A stretch of 64,000 bases of DNA from the NCBI RefSeq assembly GCF_051106095.1, contig NC_135792.1:14131501-14195500 (forward strand). The letters are read 5' to 3'. The notes under the pieces are model-generated. The model was not told the origin of the DNA. It did no database searches and worked only from the letters and a program-made list of their open reading frames with translations. The position numbers and the translations under genes were made by a program. Below are positions 12,501-23,434 of the stretch, in pieces (the first letter of the stretch is position 1; every line of letters starts with the position of its first letter). This stretch comes from Pogona vitticeps. Lineage: Eukaryota; Chordata; Lepidosauria; Squamata; Agamidae.

Positions 12501-15500
12501 CTTGCATAGACTAACGCGGCTACCTAGTCTAAAGTTCAGTATGTGAACAGGGCACATTAGCAGGAGAATACATACTTTACAGGCAGAAGGCTCCATATTC
12601 AATCCCTGGCATGTCTCTTTAAAAAAGGAATAAGTGGCAGGTGATGGAGAGCACCACCACGGAGAATGTGCCAGATGGAGGGGCAAGTAATGCAACGTTG
12701 CTTGGAGCTGGCCTTAATAGTCCTGAGTTGTCAGGTATCTCTCATGTCAATGGCCCACAATCACCTGGAAATTGTTGAGGACTGGAAGAGGAGAGCTGTT
12801 TGGGGAAATGGGTGTGGTTCTCTTCCTCTTCAAAGGGGAATGTAAATGAGGGCCCAGGGCTCTAGTGGCTTACAGAATCTATTTTAATATTTGTTAAGAT
12901 TCTGACATCCACAAACTAGAACCTGGTGCAAAAGATGTACACTTCTTGAATTCATAACTCCTCAGCCAAGGAATGTGTTCCAACTGAACTCCACAACTGA
13001 ACCATTTCCGCAGTCTCTCTGCATAAAACCTACCCCGAGTTTTCTTCATTTTGTGTTTCACTTCCTTCCTATTCCCACACCACCCTGAACAACCAAATTT
13101 TTGTCAAATTTCAGAAGCCATGCATGACTGGGCCTCATTAGATCTTGGATGCAAAACCACCAGGTCTTTCTTTCTTTGTTCCTGCCAGAAGCACCACAGC
13201 AAAAATAATAAGTATATCAGATAATATAGATAAATAAATTTACAGATTTAAACAATTAAAATTAATTGGTCCTGCTAGGCAATGTTCCAACTGCAACAAT
13301 GAGCTATTTTTCAGTACAGAAAAAAATAAAACATACAGCAGTTAAACAAGGTAGAAGCCATATATCTTTATCCATGGGCTCAAAGACTGTCTTTTTACAC
13401 ATTGGCATTTTTTTAATTACAACATTATAAATCCCAACTGTCACAAACAGAAGAGATGTTTGCATTCACTGTTGCCAGAGGTTATGAGGAATACTAGTTG
13501 GTTGATAACTCAAAACGATGCAGGGTTGAATCTGGGTGTGCCTGAATGATTCAAATAAGACATTCAGCTCCACCCAACCCAACTGTTGTACTTACAGAAC
13601 AAATAAATGCTTGACACAGTAAATACTTACTGAGTACAAAAATGTTTGCTTAAGCAAGGAGTTTCATTAACTCTTTTGTTTAAGCAAGGAGTTTCATTAA
13701 CTCTCTTTTGTGTCTCCTACGTGTCAAGACTGTGGTCATCCTTTCAGTAACACATCCTGACACAAGGAACTTTATCATCCTGAGACATGGCAGCAATTTG
13801 AAATTTTTAAGTAGTAGCCTTTGATCATGATAAAGTATGTCTTGCCTATTTTCAGGCAGAAACTGGATACCCATTCTTTTGGAAAGGCCTCATACTAGAT
13901 CTTCTGACTCAAACAAAAATGTGGACAATGCAGCAACAGCAACCTCCACCTATAAGCAGCAGAGCTATAACTTGCCACGCTGGCAGACAGGACATGTGGC
14001 ATCACCTCCCACCCATTCCACTCCAAGGCATAGACACATGAAAGGGAGGAAGAGAATGGGATGAGTCCCCAAAGGAAAAAAAATTAAGTATTTTAAAAAA
14101 GGAAAGTGATAGGGCTGGATGGCATTCCTAGCTATCCTCCTAACACTCACCAATAGGTTTGTCTCTAAAAATCCATGCTTTGGTTACAACCCTGACACAA
14201 TTGATATGTTACCACCTTTTACGCAGCAGAACAGTTATATAAACCCAATAATTATTTGTGACAGGCAAATATTGGAGAAAATCCTTCAGTTTTAACTTTC
14301 AGGGAATCAGCTTTAATCAAGCTTGTTAAAAGCCTAAGTGACCACCTATGACAATTCAAAATTACCTGCAATTTCCAGAATTTCCAGCCAGCATAAACCA
14401 GAAGAGAGTTTATCCTCTCTGGTCTTGAAAGGATGCTAACCAGCAGTACCCCACTCTTAGATAAATGTTTAGAAACTTCACTATAGTTAAATGTGCAAAC
14501 ATAAACTGACTGTTTATATCAGCAACATTTTAAAAAACAACAACCATGCTTCCATTTAAAATGTCTGATGGCATAGGGCAGATGTTAGAAAGACAAAGGT
14601 CAGTTTAAGATCTTCCTCTTTTTGTATAATCATTGACAAGGAGGAAGACAGAAAATGCTCTGCCTTTCTCTCTCTCCAAAAATGCCCAACTTTGAAAAGG
14701 GGATAAACACCTCCACCTCCATTTTACAACAAGGAAATGTAGTTATTTCTGTGAGGGCTGGGATTCTAGGTAGTCTACAGAAACTAAATTGCCATGGAGA
14801 CACTTAACCACCTTAGCACTTCTACACCCCATATCCTGGTCAAACATTAGTCCCCTTCATGCATCATGCAACTGTAGGGAGTCGGCTTTCACACAATTAC
14901 AAGGTCACTGTAACTGGTCATACAGCTCCCCTCAGGAGCCTTATCTTAGGTATTCATATACAGTATTAGACATGGATGTCTGCAGGAGGAAAGCCTCCAC
15001 CCACATGATCTTATGTTTCAAGATCCTGGGGAAGTCTCTGCAAATTGAAACATGTACGTATAAGCTTTACTTGTGCAGACATCCATAACTAACTGATGGG
15101 TTTGAGGTATGAGAGGAGAAATGAGGAAGGTATATAACCCCGAGAATGGCGTATGAAGTGTGAGACCATATTCCAAATTTGCTTAGAGTGTGAGGAAAGA
15201 GTGTTTTGAGGGGCATGGGTCATTTTTCTACAACGCAGCGCCAAACTATCCTGTCAGCAGACTTGTGGGTGCTGTTGATGCTGATTTGTATCAATCCACT
15301 AGCCATTCCCATGCCATGCTAGCTTTGCATGTGCTAGGAGAGGTGGAGGTGGTTCTAACAGCGAAGCATTCAATACATTATATTCTCCATCTGCAGTCTA
15401 AAATCCAAGAATAGATGCATCGTGCAAATTTATCAGGCATGTAATTTGGTTCTCAGTTCTCATATGGTTGTTATCAGCAATATAAAACTGCTTATAAACA

Positions 15501-18500
15501 CAATCCAAAATCCATGTTTATCATCCTTCAATTACTTTTTGGCATGAAAGTCTTTTGAAATACTCTCAGTTGGCAGTACATAGGATGAATCTCCCAAACA
15601 TTCTAAGCTACTGATTCCAAAACAAGATGTGGACTCAAATCCCCCCACGTGATGACGAGTTCTTCTTTATACAGGTAACTTACAGAATTTGCTGTCTCAG
15701 AATGTATAGACTACAATTTCCTTAGGCAGAAATAAGAGACATCTTTTTTTTTTGAACAACAGCTCCCAGAACCTCCCAACCAGCATGGCCAAACTGGTTG
15801 GGGAGTCTGGACATTACAGTCTGAAAAAACAACATTCCCAATCTCTGTTTTTCAGCAACTTTAAAATGGAATTAAAAACATTCATAGACAATAGGTCTGT
15901 CAATAATTGTCAGGCAGGATATAGATCTGGAACTATGACTCTTATACCATCACACCATCAGCTCCTCTAACTAAGTAGTTGTATAGATTTTGACTATACC
16001 ATGTGTTTGAACTTCAGTTTTCCAAAGCCCAATCAACACACCCAATGGTAAGGGGGTACAGGGTCTGCAGCAGCAGCAATCTGGAGGGTCAGACATTCCC
16101 CATTTGGATTCTTTCTCAGTCTTAGCTGGAGATAGACAGGATCAAAACTGAGGCCTCTATGCAAAGCAGGTGATATATCATTGAGTTATACACATGGCAT
16201 TCTGAAAACCAATGCATATTTTCTGAAATTTTGAGGTCAGAATTTGGGTTCTGATTAATAAGAATGAAGTTGTGTATCAAAAAAATGTTTTAATCAATTG
16301 CATTTGAATACAAGGTCCAAAGAATGCTACAACTGGATTTTCCCCAAAACAACTCTAGGAGGTTAATTAAACAGAGGGAGCAACAGAAGTTCAAATTCCC
16401 TCAGTGAATTCTGCAGGTGAATAGGAACCAATGGGGCCTCTACATTCATGGGGTCCCATAGTTTACAAATGAATAGCAGCTGTGAGGAAGGGCAACAGAT
16501 AGCTGCTGCCTTCAGGTCCTGTGGCCTTTCCAAACAGCGCTGAGTGGCCACTGGACAGGCGTACTGCAAGAAAGATCATTGTTATTACTGTTTTCCAGAC
16601 GAGGAACTTCAGGGCAGTGACTTGTCTTAGGCTACACGTTTTTGCTATGGGTGCAAGAGGTCAACGAACTCCACCCAGTGTAGTGGTCATGAAATGAGAA
16701 GACTGATATGTGAAGGAAGGAGAGCCAGTGTGCCGTCCTCTGTGGAGCAGATGACAGAGGAGAGCCATAGCTGTGTGGAGGGCATATTGGTAGAAATAGA
16801 ACAGGGGAAAGAGGAAGGGAAAGAGTCACTGGAGGTATGCTTAGCTGACGAGAAAGGGGAGGAACTGGATTTGATTGTGCCGTGAGGAGCACCCCATTGG
16901 AGCACCCCATTGGTTTGGACCAGCCCCTCAGTGAGGAGTGATCTTAAAACACCGGACATTAGAGTAAAAAGTTATCGCCTTTTGCCTGAGTTGAGTCTGA
17001 TGGACCCTTTTGAACCTGTTGTATTGAGTTTGTTTAGTAATAAATCAAGTTGTGTTAAGAACATGGAGCAGCCTCCATCTCTTCTTCCCGCGCCAACACA
17101 GGGGTAGCACACGGCTGACAACGAACCTAATTACATGATAGTTTAGGTGATCACCGGATAAAGCAATTAGTTTTAGAGAGAGAGCAAAGAAGTCAGTCAC
17201 ACACAGATGTCCACCAGCGAAGTCCTCCACACACACCTCTCTGGGGCAACGCCCCCAGAAGGAATCCTTTTTATGTACTTTAAAAAGTTTACAGATAGTT
17301 GACAGTATACTGATAGGGCACGGTTACATAATGTCAATTAGGATTGGCCAAAGAAAGGCTTTGAAGTTAGCTCTCTATCTCTATGAGAAAGAGGAAGAAT
17401 GGGTAGGAGCTCTTCCCTCAGAAGCAGCTGTGTCCCGCTAGGAAAGTGTGCGCATCACTACAGCAGGAATACAGCTTAGCAACCTTGGGGAGGGCACCCC
17501 CTTGGGGAGGGCCCCTTCACAACCCAGCCACAAGAACCGGGGATCACTGCACACAAAAGATTAGCTAACGACACCCATCAATCACAGTGACAGACCATCT
17601 CCTCCCCTTATCAGAACAATACACCCATAACAAAAAACACCCTGATCACCATAATACCCAATCTTCCTGAAAAGGACAAAAAGCTGATCCCACAGCTACA
17701 AATACTCAACTATCCCACACACTACACCAGAACACAGAGTTCTAACTCCTGTCCTCTGAAGATGAAAGCCACAGAGACTGGCAAAATGTTAGGGAGAAAA
17801 ACCTTGGGAACATGGCCAAACAGCTCAGAAAGCCTACAACAACCAAAATTGTGCAGTTAAATAAATTTTATGCAATGCTTGGGTTTTTTTCTCCTTCTGC
17901 AGTTTTTATTTATTGGGAGAATGGACTGAATGCTTCCAATCCCACTGGCACATGTACTGGCTACCGGAAGACCACTAATTAAATGTTAACCCTTGTACTC
18001 TCTTATATCACTTGCCAAATTTATATTTAGAGCTGAGTATTGAGTAATAAGGAAGTTACTGATTACAGCTACTTGCACATGGCTTTGCACATCATGCTGG
18101 AGCTACTGTACCCAAAACTATGTCATGCCAGTGACTAATAACTGAGTTATCTTCTCTGACATGAGCTGGACTACAAGGAAGACGACGCCCCTTGTTTCAC
18201 TTCTTGCCTTTATTTGCCACCACCTGAAAACCATATTAAAACAGCTTTAAAACGGTTGTACCAAGTCTCAAACCATCTGTTGCTCACATGTACTTTCTGT
18301 AGTGAAAGTACAAAGAATATTGGGAAGAATTCAGGATCTAGTCTGGCTTAGCTTTTCTCTCTCCGCCCTTTCAACAACCCCCTCCATTTTACAGCTTTTT
18401 GCAACAGAGAAACCTTGCGGCTTGTGCACAATTTTGTGCCCTTTCCTTCTTTAGGGAGCATGAGAGTTGGCCTAATAAAAGTTTTACTTAAACAAAAAGC

Positions 18501-21500
18501 TTGGATTTTGAAAAGAAAACCTGATCACTTTTTTAAAAATGCAAGCAAAACACAAAATTCTTAAATAAAACATCTTTGTACCTGGACGTAAGTGTAGAGC
18601 AGGTGTGGAAGCTGTGGCATACCACTTAAGAAGGTAACATAGCTAATTATTTGTCCAAATTATTACTTTAACAAGGCAGCCAGTTTCCTGCTCTATTTGT
18701 GAAGAGGCAAACTTCAGATTCTTTTAAGACTACCTGTTTTCAACAGTAAGCTAAGAAAGTCTGCTAAGGAGCCCTGGTTTGATCTAGAGCTGCTGTTCCC
18801 AATCTGGGCCCCTCTCTTTCAATTGAACACAGGAAAGATTAAAAGAACTGGACATGTTTAGCCTTGAGAAAAGTGGACTGAGGGGAGATATGATAGCAGT
18901 TTTCCAATACTCGAAAGGCTGTCATTCAGAGGAAGAACAGGATCTGTTCTTAATCATTCCAGAGAGCAGGACAAGTAATAATGGGCTCCAGCTACAGGAA
19001 ACCAGATGTAGGCTGAATGTCAGGAAAAACTTCTCAGCTGCTAGAACACTAAGACAATGGAGCCAATTACCTCAGGAGGTGGCGAGTGCTCCAGCGCTGG
19101 AGGGCCTCAAGAGAAAATTGGACATCCATCTGTCAGATCTGCTTTGACTTGGACACTCCTGCATTGAATAGGAGGGTTGGACTTGATGGCCTTAGAGGCC
19201 CAAAGTGTGGCTTCCTCCTTCCATTAACAGGGAAGAACAAGTATCTGTGGACAAACCTCAAGGCCTTTCTTTACATAAAAAGTACTTTCAGTGTAGGGAA
19301 TCTGTAATGTTTATTGTTCCACTGGTGGAAATGGAAATGGATCACCATCTGCATATTATAACACTTCAGATCTTTCGTTAAGTGCAGTCATCACTGCCAG
19401 ACAGGGAGTGCAATCAAGCGTGTATCTGTGTATGCATCTATCTATCTCTTGCAGCACTCAAATAACTCTCTGCTGAGGTACCTGCTGAAACCTGTTCACA
19501 AAGGAGCTGGCAAAGTTTTAGTAGTGCCCCAAACTTCACCTGTGAAATCTAATATAGAGGCAGAGAGCTTTGCAAAACATGGAAATACTCACCTGGGCTG
19601 CCCTGCTCTTTTGTCAGATTCATAGCAGGCAGAAAAAAGGTATGCCCTAATCTAAAACTCCTTATCACATTTCCTTTTGAACCATTTTCTTTTAGAATTC
19701 CTGGGCCAGCACCTTCCATTAGTAGCTGCTTTTATCTAAACTGGCCTCAAGTTTCAAGGCAAGCTTTGATAGTCCACTAGAATTCAGATCATGCATCAGT
19801 GGAATCAGGTGGCTGGTGTGGGCGTCTTCTCGCTGGGATGAAGATGGTACAGGGCTTTCCTCAGCCATAGACGAGATCTATATTCCATTTCAGCAAGAGC
19901 ATCGTTCACACCTTTCTTCTATAGAACCCAATGTGTTTATAGGAGGTGTAGTGAACGTATGGCTCTTCAGATATATGTGGACTTCAACTCCCACCACTCC
20001 AGCCAGTGATTAGGGATGATGGGAGCTGTAGTCTAACAACATCTGAAAGACCACAGCTTCACTGCTTCTAGAAGAATTCCCAAGAGGTCTCCCAACCCAA
20101 CACTAACCAGACTCAGCCCTTCTTAACAATAATTATGTACTGTTAAGTCAATTCAGACTCAGAGCAACCTTTTTCTGGATTTTCTGGTCACAAAGTACGC
20201 AGAGGCAGTGTATCATTTCCTTCTTCTGAAGGCCAGCTGGCCCAAAGGCAACACAGGCTTGGCTCTTGCAGGAACCTTACTCAGAAGAAGTATTGTGTAC
20301 CTTTCGAATACTTCTATTTGCCCACTTGGTTTTATACTGTTTAGTCTCATTGTTGCAGTCTTTTCTAATTATTCGCTGTGTGACCTTCTTAAGTGGTATG
20401 CCACATCTCGAGCCCAGACTATCTCCATGCAAAGCACAGTGTCTACACTTAACATGCATGTTTCCTCTCATTGGCTTAGCTTTAAGCCCAGGTACTTCCA
20501 TATAACATTTTGTAGATTCCTCTGCAACTGGATTAGAAGACACGTTAGTTTAATGTTCTTTTTTAAAACGTGTCCTTTCTATAAAGTAATCTTTTTAGTC
20601 ACAGAAGCAGCCACTTGCTATGCTTTGAAAACTGCATACATGGACTCCTTAGCCTTTTTTTAAAAATTGAGTTTTCTTCTAGAAATCCCGTCAGTTGGAC
20701 TTATTGTAAAAGTCTGCAAGAAGTGAGTGAGAGATATTATTTTCACCCAGATGTTAAACAACTGCAGCAGGGTAAACAGGATAAATAACCTGTACCACTC
20801 AATTTGTTTAACAGGATGCTTGTTTTCTTACTTACATGTACCAGTCACAGGTATGTACCGAGTACCTAATGCAACAATGTACATTACTGTCGAGCTGTAC
20901 CTACACAGCTGCTATAATAGCAGCCTTCTTGCTTTATAATAGGATTTAATAAATCCTACAGTATAATAAGTTTCTACATTCTGAAGACTTCAAGGCACCA
21001 GATTTGTGTCGCACAGACAAAATTAAGCCCTGCTATTTAAAACTATGAATTTTGTAGGCGTCAGGGCGAAAAATAATTTTGAATAAGCAGCACTAACCTG
21101 GAAACAAATACAAGGGGAAAATAACGCAGATAAACACGGAGAGGCCAGGACTGCACCATTTGCAACATAACAACCCTACCTAAGCAACTAATTATTCCTG
21201 GATGTGATCTAAGTATATTTACTTGTGGATGCCATTCTGTTCTCATTTACTTGTCACACTCGCTATTGGCCTTTCCTGATAAAATCATAGCTCACCTTGT
21301 CATAAAACTCAACCTGCATCTCAAAATACACGGCAAAGACCTTACTTTGCTCACTACTCGTAAAAGGTCTTCCAAAAAAGGCGAGCGGTTTAATCCATTT
21401 TATCAGAGAAAAGGAAACAATTCCTCCGCCACAGTCAAACTGAAACACCTGTTGACAACAACATCATCATCATCATCTATGGGCAATTCTAAGTCAACGC

Positions 21501-21718
21501 AAGACACACACAACTTCGAAAGTATAGCCCTGAGCCCGTCTCCATCGGACGAGAGCCTCTCCGGGGCAGGGAGCGCGGGCCGAATCCAACCCTTCCCCTC
21601 CCCTTCCCTTCCCTTCCGAGCCCAGCGCCCACGGCTTCCCCGCTCTCACCTTTCGGAAGTAGCCGTCGCCCCGCGGCTCCGGCGCCGGGCAGCCCGAAGG
21701 CAGCAAGGTGTCGGTCAT
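6392..21718 (-). CDS. RHPN2: Rhophilin-2, first three coding exons (gene continues beyond left edge)
   Basis: Coding exons 21718-21650, 8173-8058 and 6520-6392 join in phase to about 105 residues. The product starts MTDTLLPSG, with 23 residues in exon 1 ending GYFRK as in human rhophilin-2. It continues with [55 protein letters not shown] and [17 protein letters not shown], all close to the human protein. From family knowledge, rhophilin-2 is a cytoplasmic scaffold with an N-terminal HR1/REM coiled coil that binds GTP-bound RhoA, then BRO1 and PDZ domains; only the N-terminus and HR1 part are in this window. Donors are GTGAGA, GTACAT and GTAAGT, and all acceptors end in AG. Introns are 13.5 kb and 1.5 kb. 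The gene is divergent from GPATCH1, the order known in human 19q13. The window holds roughly the first 15% of the protein. Confidence 0.93.
6521..8057 (-). other. RHPN2: RHPN2 intron 2
   Basis: 1.5-kb intron. It carries one TA-flanked MITE (7402-7796); the rest is unremarkable AT-rich sequence. Confidence 0.8.
7402..7796. mobile_element. CAGTGGTGCCTCG-type MITE, copy 1
   Basis: 395 bp flanked by TA on both sides. The right end GCGAGGCACCACTG is intact and the left end is a diverged partner (CAGTCGTCCCCCACT). The interior contains a repeated GCGATCGC and long self-complementary stretches. TA target duplication and the CAG terminus point to a Tc1/mariner (pogo/Tigger-like) non-autonomous element. 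There is no coding capacity. Confidence 0.8.
8058..8173 (-). CDS. RHPN2: RHPN2 coding exon 2
   Basis: Encodes [18 protein letters not shown] and onward to AGAENLL, the start of the HR1 region. The acceptor is CTACTCCAG and the donor GTACATTC. The last codon (CG|A, Arg) is completed by exon 3. Confidence 0.93.
9548..9690 (-). mobile_element. CR1 LINE 3'-end fragment
   Basis: Reverse complement of the usual CR1 3' end, including the CTCTGC..ATGCAGG and AGTCCAACCC region that in sense orientation reads as the ...GGGTTGGACT.. tail. Old and diverged. Confidence 0.6.
11297..11462. mobile_element. MITE with GTATTTTTCGC termini
   Basis: The left end CTGTATTTTTCGCACC and the right end GCGAAAAATACGG are inverted, with TA at both borders. 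The interior repeats the motif GTGCGTCTTATGGA. Short non-coding DNA transposon derivative; superfamily uncertain (TA target suggests Tc1/mariner). Confidence 0.65.
12380..12740. repeat. Dispersed repeat and tRNA-like SINE relic
   Basis: 12380-12535 carries the common amniote repeat signature GGCACATTAAAGACTAAC and CTAACGCGGCTACC. From about 12536 a SINE-like head follows with CAATCCCTGGCATGTCTC and GTGGCAGGTGATGGAGAG, reminiscent of a tRNA-derived SINE B-box region. Family assignment is from memory of similar repeats and is weak. Confidence 0.4.
13651..13710. repeat. Tandem duplication, 30-bp unit x2
   Basis: A 30-base unit starting TAAGCAAGGAGTTTCATTAA is repeated head to tail, the second copy beginning exactly where the first ends at 13680/13681. 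The copies are essentially identical over their shared length. Confidence 0.9.
15735..15835. mobile_element. hAT-like MITE relic (AACTCCCA type)
   Basis: Contains the pair CAGCTCCCAGAACCTCCC and GGGGAGTCTGGACATTACAG in inverted arrangement. This is the core of the common amniote palindromic repeat that reads '..ACTCCCATCATCC..GGATGATGGGAGT..'. Degraded. Confidence 0.4.
17108..17521 (-). mobile_element. LTR-like fossil, minus orientation
   Basis: Read on the minus strand it begins TGTGAAGGGGCC, has a TATA-type CATAAAAAGG box, and ends next to TGGCGCGGGAAGAAGAG, which resembles a primer-binding site. The termini do not form a clean TG..CA pair and I found no second LTR. The adjacent sequence 16680-17107, with a short open stretch and AATAAA, may be internal sequence or an unrelated repeat. 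Broken and old. Confidence 0.35.
17595..17862 (+). mobile_element. Penelope-like (?) 3' fragment with hammerhead-like motif
   Basis: Resembles a widespread reptile retroelement 3' end: CTCAACTATCCCACACACTA, then CTGAAGATGAAAGCCACAGA and GACTGGCAAAATG, then ACATGGCCAAACAGCTC. The CTGAAGA..helix..(G)AAAA layout matches a decayed hammerhead ribozyme core of the kind reported in Penelope-like elements. Family assignment is inference. Confidence 0.45.
18830..19212 (+). mobile_element. CR1 LINE 3'-end fragment
   Basis: Typical CR1 3' region: ATGTTTAGCCTTGAGAAAAG, GGAGATATGATAGCAGTTTT, then AATTGGACATCCATCTGTC and GGGTTGGACTTGATGGCC. Orientation plus, antisense to RHPN2. Its short open stretches are not host genes. 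Confidence 0.85.
19948..20065. mobile_element. hAT-like palindromic MITE
   Basis: Inverted arms ATGGCTCTTCAGATAT..GACTTCAACTCCCACCA and GATGATGGGAGCTGTAGTC..ACATCTGAAAGACCAC surround a short loop. This is the common amniote non-autonomous hAT repeat with the AACTCCCATCATCC core. Confidence 0.6.
20128..20260 (+). repeat. SINE/LINE-tail relic (GTTAAGTCAATTCAGACTC type)
   Basis: Begins TACTGTTAAGTCAATTCAGA and continues with GGTCACAAAGTACGCAGAGG and ATCATTTCCTTCTTCTG. This dispersed repeat recurs in other parts at 30847, 31925 and 50563. I cannot name the family securely. Confidence 0.4.
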
Positions 21719-22120
21719 GGCAGCAGGGAGGGAAGGAGACGCGGCGGAGCCTCCGGCGAAGCGGACCGCCACCCTCCGCGTCCAGCGTCCAGCTCAGCCC
21801 AGCGCTGCCTGCGCGCCTGCCTGCCTGCGCCGCTCCCCCGCCCCGCCGGCTCCCACCTCCGCCAGAATCCCCACCCACCCAGGCGAGGCCGGGCTGGGCC
21901 AACCGCGTCCTCCTCGCCTCCCCCTCGCTCCTCCTCCTCCTCCTCCACCTGGGAGAAACCCAGCAAGGTTTTTCGGGCGTGTGCGAAGGGGGGAAATAGA
22001 GAGAGAGATGCTGGAGAGGGGCGGGAACACACCATGATTTGCGGCGCCTGATCCTGGCAACCGTCTGCTGACCCAGCCCTGGCAGGTCCCCGGAGGGCCC
22101 ATCGAAAGAGCCGAGGGCTT
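21500..22120 (-). promoter_or_regulatory. RHPN2: CpG island / RHPN2 promoter
   Basis: Dense CpG and GC-rich sequence surrounds the RHPN2 start codon (21718), with a CCT run near 21930-21955 that reads as a GAGGAG tract on the gene strand. No TATA box is evident, which is usual for CpG-island promoters. The exact transcription start is not visible; it should lie right of 21718, probably between 21750 and 22050. Long ORFs here are artefacts of base composition. Confidence 0.75.
21650..21718 (-). CDS. RHPN2: RHPN2 coding exon 1 (start codon exon)
   Basis: Encodes 23 residues, MTDTLLPSG to GYFRK. The start ATG is at 21718 and the donor GTGAGAG follows at 21649. The exon lies within a CpG island, and its length equals that of the human exon. 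Confidence 0.92.
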
Positions 22121-22164
22121 AAAAGAGCCTCTCTTTCAAACTCCCGCTCCCGGTGGGGAGGAAA

Positions 22165-22290
22165 ACAGGGGGTTCCTTTTCTTTTTTTGTATTTATTTTA
22201 TTATTTATTGAAAATATTTTTAACCCGCCTTGCTCCTTAAAAAAGGACCCAAGGCGCTTACTTCATTGCAAGACAACATTTAAAGAAAAA
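22165..22290 (-). mobile_element. L2-like LINE/SINE 3' tail
   Basis: On the minus strand it reads AAGCGCCTTGGGTCC..AAGGCGGGTTAAAAAT followed by AATAAATAATAAAATAAA, the usual 3' tail of squamate L2-like elements. Confidence 0.5.
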
Positions 22291-23097
22291 AATGATAAAC
22301 ATATTGAAAAGGAACAAAGAAACACTACTCCGAAAAAAGGCAAACACAAGCAATACTAAAAACAGTCGATATTCTTCTCCTTCCTCTCCTACCCGCGGCT
22401 GAACCATCATCTGACTTAGACTTGTCAGACTTCGGATGTGGCAGCAGTTCTAAACCAACAATAGTGGGTTGCATCCAGACCAGTCAGCCTCTAAAGCTTT
22501 CCAGTCATTTTTTTTCTCCTTCTTGTACTACTTTTCTCATTTATTTTTAAACCCCAAGAATCAGCTGAAGCAATCTGTACCCTTTTACAGTCGTTCTCTT
22601 AGCCAGAGTATTCCAGTGTTCCGTCTCTTATGTTTTTGCAAGTTTATTAATTCGATCTGGTACTTCTTCACTGGTCACTTTTCTACCCTAGATTATTCTT
22701 AACATCCTGCAATAAATTCACATTTCAAATGCTTTTCTCTTATAGTGTGAAACTCTTATAACCTCCTGCCCTACAGTGGAAGTGAGAATACACAGCATCA
22801 TATAATGTGCCTTTTCAAAGCCAGTTTGAAGTTTTTGTTTCACAATACTGTATATTTTCTGTCTTCTGGAAGCTACTTCACATTATCTCTAGTCTACCTT
22901 TTATGAGCAAGAAGATATCATAGTTAATCAAATGCTCCAGCATTTATTTTGGATCTTCAACTTCATTTCTTGCTTGGCTTGCTTTTTATTAGATACCATG
23001 AACCTGGTATTTTAACATTCATTTTTATGCCATGTTCATTGCTTATTTCATTGGCTTCATTGAATAAACTTGGCAAACCATTTAAATTGCCAGCTAG

Positions 23098-23434
23098 GTA
23101 AAGGTAAAGGTTCCGCTTGACATTTTCATTCCAGTTGTGTCCGACTTTAGGGGGCGGTGCTCATCCCGCTTTTCAAGCCATAGAGCCAGCGCCTGTCCGA
23201 AGACAGCTTTCCGTTGTCACATGGCCAGCGTGATTAGGGAACGCTGTTTAACCTCCTCACCGAAATGGTACCTATTTATCTACTCGCATTTACATGTTTT
23301 GAACTGCTAGGTTGGTGAGGAGCTGGGACAAAGCGACGGGAGCTCACTCCGTCGCATGGATTCGATCTTACGACTGCTGGTCTTCTGACCCTGCAGTACA
23401 GGCTTCTGCGGTTTAGCCCACAGCGCCACCATGT
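23098..23434 (-). mobile_element. Sauria SINE, copy 1
   Basis: Minus-strand copy. The tRNA-derived head GGTGGCGCTGTGGGCTAAAC is at the right end, followed by GTCAGAAGACCAGCAGTCG, GAGCTCCCGTCGC and the AGCAGTTCAAAACATG region. It ends in the BovB-type (CCTTTA)n tail at the left. Full length, about 337 bp. This family is restricted to squamates, which supports the organism call. Confidence 0.9.

Larger units (their letters stand above)
8174..21649 (-). other. RHPN2: RHPN2 intron 1
   Basis: 13.5-kb first intron. The recognisable content is listed separately: CR1 fragments, TA-flanked and hAT-like MITEs, a tRNA-like SINE relic, a 30-bp tandem duplication, a minus-strand LTR-like segment and a Penelope-like 3' piece. 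About 9.7-11.3, 13.8-15.7 and 20.3-21.4 kb hold nothing I can name. Confidence 0.75.

Noticed and set aside
20208-20663. 151-codon open frame in RHPN2 intron 1
   Set aside because: No recognisable domain, poor composition, no splice context, and it starts inside a repeat relic.
21251-22051. 266-codon open frame across the RHPN2 promoter
   Set aside because: A GC-rich CpG island yields long frames on both strands; the Pro/Ser/Arg-rich product has no domain and runs antisense to RHPN2 exon 1.
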